Of a stretch of 64,000 nt of DNA, positions 23,532 to 35,010 are shown piece by piece. The position numbers and the translations under genes were made by a program. The notes below the pieces were generated by a model. It was given only the letters and a program-made list of their open reading frames with translations. It had not been told where the DNA came from and did not search any database. The DNA is taken from the NCBI GenBank assembly GCA_027924585.1, contig BSBM01000779.1, positions 11,993,001 to 12,057,000 on the forward strand. Reading direction: 5' to 3'. The stretch's first letter is position 1. Each line of letters begins with the position of its first letter. Source of the stretch: Larix kaempferi (Eukaryota > Streptophyta > Pinopsida > Pinales > Pinaceae).

Positions 23532-24257
23532 TGTTAACACCTAAAAAGTGCTCACTAGCTCATTCCCTTACTCACATGACCCATTTGTCCACTTTTCCAC
23601 CATCTGAGCCTCTGAAACCAACAAAAGGTCACCAAAAGACCTTAGTACACCCCTTTTTCCATTAAAAAAGATTATTTTTCCAAGAAAATCATAAAAAACC
23701 CTCAAAAAGGGTCCAAATTCCCAAAAATATTAAAAAGGGAATTAAAATATTATTTTTATTCAAAAAAGGAAAAAGGAGGGAAAAGTACCTAAACCATGTT
23801 GGTCAATACCATTTGGTTTCCACAAAACCACAAATGGTATCTCCCACCACCAAAACCTATAAAAAGGTGGTAGGGGCTCCTCATTTCACATCCTTCCATT
23901 ATCTCATCCTTATGCTGCTGAAATCTCCCCTGAGCACTTTTAGCCATTGAAGCAACCTTGGAGAAAGAGACCTATTGGAGTTTGGAGCTACTCATCTTGG
24001 GAGTTGCTCAACATCAACCTTCACCATTGAAGGTAATATCGCAAGCACTTGCTTGCCCCCCACTTTTCAATACAAAAATTATTTCTTATGTTTCTTGTTC
24101 TTGATTTTTGAAATAGTTAAATTATTTGCTTAGATTCTTGTTTAGATCCATGAAAAGTATTGTTTATTTAGTTTATTGTTTTTATTTCTATTGAAACTGC
24201 TGCTACTAGTTAGCAGGTGCCCATAGCACTAAGCTTGGTTGCAAAACCGAGCCAACA
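23532..24257 (+). repeat. 3' LTR of the gag-protease element
   Basis: 726 bp, the same ends and length as 13776-14501. Confidence 0.97.
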
Positions 24258-24262
24258 CGTGC
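24258..24262. other. Target-site duplication, right copy (CGTGC)
   Basis: CGTGC directly follows the GAGCCAACA end of the 3' LTR and matches 13771-13775. This gives a 5-bp duplication, as expected for LTR retrotransposon integrase. Confidence 0.97.
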
Positions 24263-24906
24263 CAAACTCAAACATGCATCCCATGTCTGCGGAATAATGC
24301 GATGTGCTGGTGGGACATCTGGCCCAGGCAACTGCCTGCGAGGTGCAGGGATAGGGTGATCCTGGTCTCGAAGCCTGGCATTGGGTCGATTTTGGGGCAT
24401 CCCCCCACCGATCCCCTGAAACTGTAAGATGTCAAAATAGTTAACGTGTTTATGCAACACGAACTCTGCTTACATCTTTCAAAGGAAATATAAGGGAATT
24501 TCCCTGTTGTTGTGTGGTGGCATATCAAAAACCATGTACCATCTGTCCATCTAGTTATCAAGAAATGGTTGAAACTTGCACCACTCAATGGAGATATGCG
24601 GCTTGCTTGCATTTGGGATTTCCCCCGTCTGAGGGTCCCTAAACAATGCAAATATAAGCTCTTTGGATTATTTCAACTTTTTTACTGCATTGTAATCTAG
24701 CCCATCAACATATTGTTGTCTTTTTCTTTCTCTGTAAGATGCAATATCATATAGGACATTCGTAGATTGTGAAATGGTGTCCACAATTGCATCCAAGGTT
24801 GATGCAAGTGAACGGCGAATCCTGTCGCCACCACTAAAAGCTGCACTTATGCCCCTCAATTGGGCAAGCTCAATCAATATTTCGGCATTGGTATCCATAG
24901 CCACAA
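24258..24906 (-). pseudogene. 5' exons of the same interrupted gene
   Basis: The exon at 24258-24415 follows a cag acceptor and reads GIGGGMPQNRPNARLRDQDH and onward. It joins in frame to 13775 once the LTR element and one CGTGC copy are removed, giving a 145-codon exon. Upstream, 24474-24906 contains an open, helical-looking segment (about 24668-24904, with LASTLDAIVDTI) after another acceptor at 24907-24908. Between them, at 24474-24667, each frame is either closed or out of phase with the 24415 exon. In-frame TAA and TAG break the most natural continuation (RDPQTGEIPNASKPHISIEW). The 5' part therefore looks mutated, and the gene was probably already non-functional or is alternatively spliced. 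Its true start was not found. Confidence 0.55.
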
Positions 24907-24908
24907 CT

Positions 24909-27900
24909 GCAATAAAGACATTAATACGAAAATCATTAGAAACATATACATGGTATATAATGACGTCTCTTCAAAATTGAACATGTATTAAATCAAACTC
25001 ACATAAGCAATTTAATGGCATTCACTTACATACATTTAAAACTTAAAATTAAACATTTGACAATTAAAAAGTAAGTTAGTCAGATTGGCAGAGAGGAGGA
25101 GGAGGAGGATCAAGGCAGTGATGAGTTTGTTGATTCAGGCATGGAGGAGGAGGATCAGGGCAGTGATGAGTTTGCATCTATGTGTCTCAATGTCTCATTG
25201 TGTTTTGTGATTGTGAATGACAAATGTGTTGTGATTTGTGAATGATCTAATTTCTATTGAATATTTCATATTTGTAATTGTAAATGTAATTTCTATTGAA
25301 TATTTGTAATTGTAAATGTTAAATTTTATTGGATGATCTATATGTCTATATTTTTAAATTTTAATATATTTTAAAAATATATTAATTCTGGGGGTCACCG
25401 TGTCTAGTGGGGACCAGGGATCAAATTTGAAGGGTGGGGTCCCATTTCACTATGAAGGGCTATGAGATATTGAACACTATTGAAGGGCTATGAGAAATTT
25501 ATTAATATTTATTCTATGTGTATATATGGATGTGTTCATGTTGCATGGATTGGATTCTAGGTTAACCGAGGCCTTTTTAGAGCAAAGAATGGGGTAATTA
25601 CTATTTGGGAACAAGTTTTTTATCAAATGTAAATTGCGGTGATGGAAGATATTGAGGGTGCCACATGTTGTGGAGAAAGTAGTATTGATTCCTATGACGT
25701 AATAGGGAGTTCAAAAAGTCTGGTTTCAAGTATTGTCATGCGTAGCTCGATTGATTTTTCTCGTGCTAGGGTTGTAGCAACTGTTATGGCCATTACTGTT
25801 AAAAGGATTGATGGGGTGGAATCCCGTGAAATGATGAGTTCTTTTGTTAAGACGTAGATTCAGTGAAATTTGGTGGGAGTCTTATGTTCATTTTATGCAC
25901 AAAATTCGATTACTTGATTTTGTTGCATTGTTAACTCTCCTCCTAGTCATAGCTACAATCTCTTATATAATTGTGAAGGTTATCAATCCACTCAATATAT
26001 TAAAGTTGTAGTAGGCCAAAATCATCCACATATTTATTGTACTCACAAATGTTGACATTCCAATTTCTATGTAGAGCGCCCATTAACATTAGATTGTATG
26101 GGACATGTTTTTGAGGCATGATGTCATTATCTCATAACAACAAGCTTTTTATCCATAAATATGTCATCTACAAGCCAACGGAATTGTTCCTAATCCTTTA
26201 TAAAACTTTGTCATAATTATATCAATACCAACATCCCTACCTATTGACTTAGCTTAGAAGATATTACACCTTCGGATAACCAAACCTGATTCCAAGGTTG
26301 GTAATCATAAACGTAAAAGCATCATCATAAGGAAATAGCATGTTGTGTTGAGGAAATTCCTTTTTTTCCATTTCCTTCTCAGGATAATATTTGGTTGTGG
26401 ATCATTTAAAATGTATAATTTATTTTAATATTGGGAAGCTAAATTCAAATTCATTAATATATTAATATGATTTGATTTTTTTATTAATAATAAGTTATTC
26501 TTTTCATTTGAAAATGTAATAGTACATCAAAATTTCAATGTTTACTGACGTAGTAAATTTGAGAGGCTTTATTTTTCAGTGGATATAGCAGACCTGTAAA
26601 TTCATAGGATGTCAAAAATCTAGTCAGCCTTGAAGTTGAGCTCCTCAAAGAAAACGAATTTCTTTAAATATGTTTATGGTAGGCTGGCATTGCCAGCTTC
26701 GCTCTGCAAACTATCCTGGAGGACTGGAGGAGATAGGGTAGCTGGAACTTGGAAGTAGCTCAACCACAGTGGAATAGGGGTATAAGAAAAAGCTTGTTTC
26801 TATTCATGCAATATTATATATTGATGGTCGGAGCCATGGAAGCATGGAATTCCAGCATTGACTTGATACAACAAAGAAAACAAAAGGTGGAACTCGGGAG
26901 CTGCAGGATTGAATTGATACAACAAAGAAAACACAGGGTGTGAGGCTGGGAGCCGTAGACGGTAGGATTAACTTGATACAACAAAGAAAACACAGGGATA
27001 TAGGTAGGGGCCACGGGCAGGAGCAACAACCTGCAACATTACAAGAAGTTTATGGATTGTGGATTTTGTCTGAAATGCCAAATTCGCGGGGGCACATTAA
27101 CATAATATATTATACATTGAATACTCAATTAACTCACGGAGTCAGCATTCACGAATTGGCATGTGATAACTTGTAACTTGGTAAGCCCGCTAGCAACAAC
27201 ACATATGAGCCACCTTCTAGGTTTAATAATTTTGTTGATGCCATTAAATATGTTAAACACGTAAGTGCTCGCTACAAACACGAGAACTTCGAAGCGTTCA
27301 AGCCATGGGCTACTCAGTGTAAGCCCGTCCACGTAAGTTGCTCAATGATATTATTAGAGGCCCAATGGTCCATGATCCATGGATGATCGAACACATGGAT
27401 ATTGGAGAGTAACCGAGTCCCACTCCCAAGTCACCTAGCTAGTAGCCGCATTCCCAATTTCCCACTAAAAATTGTTGATTTGAAGCTACCCTTCTGTTGC
27501 AATTTTAAACAGTAGTGGTTAATTTAATTATTGAAGGGCTTACCATGAAATTAAATTTTTTTTGCATGGTAAAATTTGAAGTGGCCTTCTATGACGTGTG
27601 GGTAAAATTTGAAGTGGCCTAAAGGATTCAAATTTGAAGCCTGGTGGGGACACTCGTGTCCCATGTCCTCGTGTCGGGTGACTTAGATGAATACATTGTA
27701 GAAAGGGGGGAGTTTTATTTTTTTCAATTTTTGGTTTGATTATGAATTTTTGAGTTTTTGAAAAGGGTTTCATTTTAATTATTCACTAATCTTGGTTGAG
27801 GGAGGTGTGAATTTAATTAGAAATTGGATTATTCCCAATTTTATCAATATTACAAAACTAGGTTAAACAATAAAAAAATAGTAATTTGGATTAAAAAATC

Positions 27901-28118
27901 ACAAAAAAATGGTATGGGTGAATGAATTACCTAACTAGATGAGAATGCACCGGTGAATTTGTCTACCCTCCAGCTAAATCGAGCAACATGGATAGTTGAG
28001 TGGGCCACAAACCGTCCTCGTCCAGGGTCAATTTCGCCTCTATTCGCGTTTATGATGCGTGAGTGTCGCGGGTGGTCGGCAATCGTCGGGACTGTGTTTT
28101 TAAATTCATTTTTAGTTT
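24909..28118. repeat. Mostly non-coding, with a direct-repeat block and an acidic-tail relic
   Basis: 25088-25250 reads on plus as an acidic C-terminal tail with two copies of EEEDQGSDEF, like the tail of hAT-type transposases, then a stop and an AT-rich 3'-UTR-like stretch. 26863-27000 carries three copies of ttgatacaacaaagaaaac spaced 51 and 59 bp. 27580-27640 repeats gtaaaatttgaagtggcct twice. I see no complete gene. Confidence 0.45.
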
Positions 28119-28190
28119 TACATATTGCGTACGCGATTTTTAACTACATAACGCGTACGCGTTTTGTAACTACATAACGCGTACGCGTTA
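28119..28190. repeat. Second CG-rich palindromic repeat array
   Basis: Three units of about 25-26 bp, aactacataacgcgtacgcg plus tttt, with near-perfect copies of acgcgtacgcgt. Another aacgcgtt lies near 28262. It matches the array at 2046-2125, including the actacata spacer. No transposase frame was found nearby. Confidence 0.8.
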
Positions 28191-29520
28191 TGGTTACCTA
28201 GCCTACATGTCCAATGACATGTTAGGCTCGGGTCTTACCATGGCAGGTGGTAAATATCAGAAACGCGTTATGTTTTAGGTATCAGGAACGAGATTTGAAA
28301 AAAGTAGCATTGCATCTAAAGTGACCCTCATCTTCTTGCACACACCCATAAATTTGTGTTATAAAAAATGTATGATGAAATGGTATACAAAAGTAGATCA
28401 CAATATTGATTAATATTATTACTTATTAAAGGGAAAAATCTACTATCTCATATATATTCAAACATAAGATGTTTATTTCAAAATCAATATCGAATCAACA
28501 TAGGTGAAAAAATCACTGCGAGAAAAAGAAATACAATCTAGTGTAAAATAAAACTATGTAGAACATAAATATATCGGAAAAAGTAGAATGTGTTATGCAC
28601 ATTCAAGATATGAATACATGAAGGCTTTAAATCTATAAAAGTATATATTAAAAAGTACTATAAAACTTCCAAAAGGCATACAAAAATTATTCGAATGCAA
28701 AAATGAAATAAATATTTAAAAACTATATCCATGACAAATGCACGACCAATAGATGTTAACACCAAGACTTAGACATGTATGTTCAAGATGGACAATCGAT
28801 GACTTAAGCCTAGAAAAAAAAGAAGGTGTATAGTCAAAAAGATGTGCCGGAGTAGCAAGCACGCTAGAGATTGTATTGTGTATATGATTGAAAAATTGTA
28901 CCTGTTCGGAAATCTCTGAAGAAATCCAAGTAAATTTAGAAAATTCTCTGTTTTTAGGAACTCTGCATCAAGAGAAAGACAAGAAATAAATATAGTTGTT
29001 GTTATATAAATAATAGAGAAAAAAGAAATATTAAAAATATAATAAAAAGCAAAATACATACCTAGAAGAAGAAACAGTGCTTCTACAAGAAAAGTTTCTT
29101 AATATATCGCCATTTTCGAATCTACAACCACATTCACAACATATTCAACATCAATACAGATCTACTTTGACATCTCGACTCCGTTGCCTATACAACCATT
29201 CTTTTCTAACCTTTCTGGAAGCCTCTCTTTGACATATATGTTTAAATTGTTGAAGTATTGATTTAATCTTAGATAAAATATAAAGGGTGTCATTGAACAA
29301 GTTGCATGGAGAACCATTTTTTATACTAATCTTATTTCGGAAATAGGAAAGAAAATCCTCTTGCAAAGTTGTCTCATGGATCGCGAAGACAAATCTAGAA
29401 AGAAGAGTATTGTCCATAACTGTGGAGAAACAAAACAAAAAATATGTTCTGTAATAAAATAAGATAAAAAAGTTATGTGAAATTATGAAAGAAAATCTAA
29501 AATAAAGTAAATTTTAATAA
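28191..29520. other. AT-rich region with one possible exon
   Basis: Mostly featureless AT-rich DNA. On the minus strand, 29151-29420 follows a ctccacag acceptor and stays open for about 90 codons (MDNTLLSRFVFAIHETTLQE and onward) to a TGA. It is basic and looks coding but matches no family I recognise, and could be a captured exon. No partner exon was identified. Confidence 0.25.
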
Positions 29521-30050
29521 AACATAGTTGTCATATTTTACAATGGAAATACTCAGTATATGCATATTCTTCATAGATCTCCATCATTGATTTATTTGCA
29601 TGAAAATGTGTATGTTATAAAGCTTTACATTGAAATAATTCCACCGGGCAGAAAATGTAAAATCGAAACTCCATTTCATTCAATCAAATGAAAGCAATGC
29701 AGAAGTATGTAGACGAATATGCAACTAATAATATGAAAAGTTGGGATACATAGCAATGAGATGTTTGTTTTCAAGAGGAATGAAGTATGTACGTAATGAT
29801 CATGGTTGTGCATGGTGTGAATTTTTATGGCGTATAGGTTTATTTGGAACAAAATTTTGTTAAGTTGCAAAATGATCACAATTGTCAATGCTATGTACAT
29901 GAAGATGGAATGCCTTATGCAAAATGTTGCCATAGTTATGAACAAATAGTTGTTGTATTTTATAATGGAAATACTCAGTATATGCATATTATTCATAGAT
30001 CTTAATCATTGATTTATTTGCATGAAAATGTGTATGTTATATAGCTTTAC
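29521..30050 (+). repeat. Direct repeat of about 105 bp, 420 bp apart
   Basis: The segment containing aatggaaatactcagtatat and tgatttatttgcatgaaaat occurs at about 29525-29630 and again at about 29945-30050, with a few differences. Nothing coding lies in it. Confidence 0.8.
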
Positions 30051-30119
30051 TTGAATGTGAATGTTTATGTGATATAGATTTATACGGATCTGAATGTAGT
30101 CTAGTTGCCTAATATGAGG

Positions 30120-30725
30120 GGTTGTTAATGGAGCATCCATTTTGTACATCATGCATTTAGTAGGGGATCTATGTGCCTAACACTTCATGAAAATCGATTG
30201 TTATGGATTGTACATAAGCGTTACGCATTTGTTTGGTCTTATACTATCATACCAGATTTTGATCGTCTTAAGTGCCCTCCAAAACACAGAAATGGATATT
30301 GGGAAGCTGGTACCGGATTGAGTTGGAATCTTGTGGAAGATCTCACATCTGATATTAACAACAAGTGCAGTGGATATCTTCCTTTCCTTGCAATTGGAAA
30401 CATGATACTTATGTGCAATCATTATCAAAGATCTTTGCTATATTATGATTTGACAAGTCGGACAACAAAATATGTTGGGGTTGATCCCTTATCACTATCT
30501 AGACATATTCATCTTCCCATGTCCAAAGACCATACCTGTACTGATTTCATTCTTAGTGGGAATTTTTTCCCTCTATCCCCAGGTCTTGACTCTACATCTG
30601 ACATTCCCTTCATTGCTTCAGTTGAACGATTGTTCAAAGTTTTTTCAACTTTGAACCATGTAAGTAAATAAATACTTTTTTTAATATTGATGTAACATCT
30701 TTCTCTCTTACTTTATTGGGAATGG
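30120..30725 (+). pseudogene. Partial inverted copy of the F-box gene (C-terminal part)
   Basis: Reads in the same frame as the minus-strand copy at 50040-51272 and is about 85-90% identical by eye: MCLTLHENRLLWIVH, IIPDFDRLKCPPKHRNGYW and YVGVDPLSLSR are shared. Homology begins near 30120 and fades after about 30720. It lacks the F-box and N-terminal half, so it is a fragment. This copy keeps CGA at the site where the other copy has TGA (before LFKVFSTLNHV). The frame is open from 30120 to TAA at about 30669. Confidence 0.75.
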
Positions 30726-30965
30726 TTTTTGATAAATTTCATTTGTGTAAAAAGCATAAATTCGAATTTAAGTCATGTAAAACATGTCGTGGAAGAGATG
30801 TTGTAGCAAGAATGGAAATGAAATACAACATATTGAATAAAAAAATGTGAGAACGATAGCACAAGTTTATAGAAAACAATGAAAATAAATGAACGTCATG
30901 GAAAACCACATGAAATGAGAAATGGTTCTCCTTGGTTACAATGTTAGCCCTTTCAAATGTTCTTC

Positions 30966-33900
30966 TTATTGTTTGCGCAATGTCATATAAGCATATTTTT
31001 CCATCTTCAGATATCGTTCAAAAGAAAAAGGTGGAGATATGCGCAATCCATCAATGGATTTAACATGTGAAATGGCAGTGAAATTCATTCCTTGTCGTTC
31101 GGTATTGCCGATATCAATAGTTGCTAATTCTAATGTGAGGCCATGTGACTTGAGGATAGTTAAAGCCCACGCCTTCTTTAGAGGAATCTGTTTTCGGTTG
31201 CCTCTAACAACAGGAGGTATAGGCACAATATTAGGGTTTCTTATGTCAAATGGAACACCAACGTACTTGTCAAAGAGAACATTTGTGTACATTGGGAGTT
31301 GAGGAGGTTTTGTTCCAGGCATATAACAAACATTTTGAATGTAACCCAATGCACCATTTACCAAACCTACCTCAACCCACAAGTTGCAAGTCAACATAAC
31401 ACGTTGTTGAGGGAACAGCAGAACCTCATGATCAAGTTGGTCCTCATTAGATCCAAGAAATTCTGCACAATGGCCATGCTCTACAATACACCTTGCAATA
31501 GGAGAATTCAAAGATTTCAACATCTTTTTATTATGCAAGGAGACAAGATTGTTTGAAGGGAAAAGATGCATAGCTACATCAAACAATTTCCTTTCTGGCA
31601 AAGGCAAACAACTGTCAGATCGAGACATCAGAACATCCCAATCATCTATGGAAGGTTTTGCATTACGTATGTTACCCAATAATCATCGAAATGAAGCTTG
31701 AAGGGGATTATCATCCTGTTGACGAAATATTGTTTCAAGGGTGGCAACAATGCCGAAGTTGTGCCATAACACTTATGCTGCTATTTTTCCTGCATACATT
31801 GTCCTATCTTTGACAGGTGGCAATTGACCCAAGTCACCAACAAGAATTACAGACCTACCACCGAAAAGAGAATCTCTTTTATCTGGAAATGCTTCCCGCA
31901 GTCGAGAATCAAGCTGCATCAATGACCTTGGCCCTATAAAAATCATCTCATCAATCAATACATAATGTATATGTTTCATTTCCTCTTGAAACACAAAAAG
32001 AGCTCGACCTTGCAGGGGTCGCATGTCCCAAATAGGAATTCTCAGAGCCGAATGGATTGTGCGGCCACGTATATTAAATGCAGCTATCCCTGTTGGATCA
32101 AGTAAAAGAAAAGGATTTTTTCCATCTCCACTTGAAGCACCAAGCGCATGATAAATATAATTAATTAGATAGGACTTTACAGTACCAGTTGTACCTTGAA
32201 TAATCAATTTTAATGGTTCTTTCTATTCAACCTCCATAGAATGACGCATAACCATGTCAAAAGCAACTTGTTACTTAGAAGACAACAAAGATGGATTTGG
32301 AATATTATTGTCTGCAAGTTGTATTAGTTCACCACGTGAACGAGCACTTGTTATAAAAGTGGTCACCTTTTCCGCAACAACATCATCTATCGTTAGGTCC
32401 TCCCAATTGAAACTTAAATCAAAGTCTCTTCGTCCAAGAGTGCAAAGATCTGAAATATTAATATTATGTGGAGGAACCAAACGAGACAAAAAATCCCATT
32501 CATACAAATATTCATCCACATGGACACCTCCATCATCTACATCCATATTTTCATCAACAGCATCCTCCACCATTGGTGCACGATTGACATGCTAAGGATG
32601 GTAACGAAGATGCCTCCAATTTTCAATAATTGTTTCCCTTGAAAGTCCTATATCTTGCTCAATTTCTCTGAAAGGTTTGTACAAAAGCAATTCACTCAAC
32701 AAAAAGTCTCAAAATCGTTAGAATCCTCTACAGGAATGGACAAATAATGTGGCCATACACGAACAACAACAAAGGATTTTCTAGCTTTCTAAGGCTCCTT
32801 CTTATGCTTTGCATTATAGGTCCAAGATTGTGCAGTGTCAATCATGCACAAATGGGCCAAGAATGCAGGACGCATTTGATATAAATCTATGAAATTAGAG
32901 GAGTCAGAAATATCATTCGGGTCGGTAGACACTTTTCGTAATATCTTCCTGTCGACATTCAATGGGAATATTTGTCGAAAACAAATCACAAGTGGAAGTT
33001 TCAATAGCATATGGCATGTTTCGTATGCTCCAATGTCTCGATCAATTATAGTTTCAACAAAAAAAACGTTTAAAATCCAACAGACAAGGATCTATACAGT
33101 CGGAAGTGTCTGCTATTCTTGTTAGCATATCATGATAACTATTAGACCTTTTTTCTGTTTTAGCTGCATACTTTCTGATATACTGCGAGACAACATGGGT
33201 CGAGACAACTGGCTGGAAATCCACATTTGCACGCCATATTGCAAGAATAGAAGCATTATGAACATTGAGCCTATCATCATTCCTTGCAGGCTCATATTTT
33301 TTCTCCCCTTTATCATTTTTTGATAGGATAGATTCATCGCAAACCTCCCATGGAGTGTTGTAATGACATTTAAGCACAGAACCCTTTTTTCGTAAACAAG
33401 AATAGGGACTGCACTTTGAATGTCTCAGAACACGATTCACTAAATGCTCATAATCTTCAAGTGGGTTGCATTGAAAGATCTGCCTAGTGTTCAAGAGACA
33501 AGGATCATCATTCAAGGATCAAGGGATAATGGTATTTCTTTTGTGAAAATCATGAGGGTTCCAAGCATTCACATATCTATCAAAATAATGTTTTGCATCT
33601 TGCATGGCAGATGCATTAGACCAATCCAACATGTCCATGTTAGGAGCATCTTCAAGCCACAAAAATCCATGTATATGTGCAGATCCTGGATGTTGCCACT
33701 CATACCTACAAGAAACCCACATACTATAAGAATATAACTATATATGAAGACAAAAGGAAGAAAAAAACTTTCTAATAGAAGTAGGCACATAGAATATTGC
33801 AAACCTGTACCACATATCTTTTGCTCCGAGATACTTTTCGAGTATTTCCTCATGGAAAATTGTAAACCTGTGGTGCATATACAATGCAACAATATGCAGG

Positions 33901-35010
33901 TAATCTATAACATGCTGAATCTTTGTAACATGTTCATTAAAATATTTATGAGGTCGCTTGTACGACATCAACGAATGCAAGTCGGGCCACTTTGTATCAA
34001 CTGCAGACAAGGTAAAGAAAAATGTGGGGCATCCCAATTGAGTGACCATGTCCATTAACTCACCACAACACTTATTACAATACGATCATGTACCTCTAAG
34101 CGAATAACCAAACCTCATTAAACTCTTAGCCAACTTACTATCAGTAAGTTCGGTCAATTGCCGACACAAATCTTGTATTGTCGTGGGAGAAGCATCATGC
34201 ATATTCTTTTGAACAAACACAGAAGCTGAAGCTTGGCTCCGATGACACATAATCATGTTCAACAACAAATAACGGAATCGAGGGTGTCTCCCAAAGCAGT
34301 GGTCAGAGTACTTGATAAGATGGAGTCCATATTCATGAAATGCAACAGTACATATTCTTGGTTGCAACCAATCAGCAGCACCTGTTGGGAACAACGTGGG
34401 GAATGCCATATCAAACAACCCTTCTGTATTATATTCATTTATATGGCCATTGCATTTGTTGTATATTTGAAGCATCTCCATTTTTAATAAAATTTCTAAC
34501 TCTTCCATCTTTGTACGTGCATTTGGTTGGCAAGCGGCAAAAGATGAAGGATGAGCATGTACACAATGAATTTCAATGCCTTCCTCTTCCCCATCTGCAG
34601 TGTCAGCACATTGTTCTTGAATATCAAAATCAACAAACTTTATCCTATTTGAAACATCTGTCGCAACTTCAGGAAAACAAGCTGGAGAGTCAAGGTCAAT
34701 TTCAACATCCCTATAAAATTTATCCATCTTGAGCTTATACTGCAATGCATTTAACGCTCGTGATCTCTTAACATAACAATCATAATACCTAGCTTGTGGG
34801 CCTTGTCTCCGAACAATGATGATGTCAAGGTCTTCTATGCGACGTGGAAGGGATTTCACAACCATAGATACATCCAGTGGAAAGCAAATAGTATGGCCAC
34901 TATATTTATATTGGCCACCACGAGCATGTGAGACTTGCAATATAGGGTTTACACAGGCTATCAACATCTCCTCCACTTGTGTAAGGACCCTCAAAACATC
35001 AGGTTGTTCA
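30966..35010 (-). pseudogene. Helitron Rep-helicase, middle and C-terminal part
   Basis: In protein order: a DUF6570-like region (35010 to about 34800: VEEMLIACVNPILQVSHARG, then SLPRRIEDLDIIIVRR); a Helitron_like_N/Rep region with QLGCPTFFFTLSAVD (about 34045), an intron after WYR, then YEWQHPGSAHIHGFLW (about 33660-33710, HUH motif His-Ile-His) and QYIRKYAAKTEKRS (about 33135-33185, two Tyr spaced as in Rep nucleases); then PIF1-type helicase from about 32210. Walker A reads GTTGTVKSYL, with Val where Gly is conserved. Walker B VLIDEM is kept, and the C-terminal helicase motif KSHGLTLELATIDIG is at about 31110-31155. Breaks: TGA at 34086, TGA near 33516, a frameshift in the T-run near 33057-33064, and further stops near 32268, 32222, 31773 and 31680. 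It is a dead rolling-circle transposase. Confidence 0.9.
35006..35010. other. Target-site duplication, left copy (GTTCA)
   Basis: GTTCA directly precedes the LARD 5' LTR and is matched at 46064-46068. It lies within a Helitron codon stretch. Confidence 0.96.

Larger units (their letters stand above)
13776..24257 (+). mobile_element. Young non-autonomous Tat/Ogre-like LTR retrotransposon, gag-protease only
   Basis: A complete 10.48-kb element: 726-bp LTRs beginning TGTT and ending AACA, a 5-bp target duplication, a primer site for tRNA-Arg, a 2.1-kb leader, one long gag-protease frame, about 2.2 kb of non-coding repeats, and a purine tract before the 3' LTR. No reverse transcriptase, RNase H or integrase frame is present. 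The gag frame contains a short stretch like the region that precedes RT in Tat-lineage Ty3/gypsy elements (FQEFTDVFTWSDTEMPGLDP). I infer loss of the downstream pol and mobilisation by a relative. The LTRs differ at 3 of 726 positions by my count, so the insertion is recent. Confidence 0.93.
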
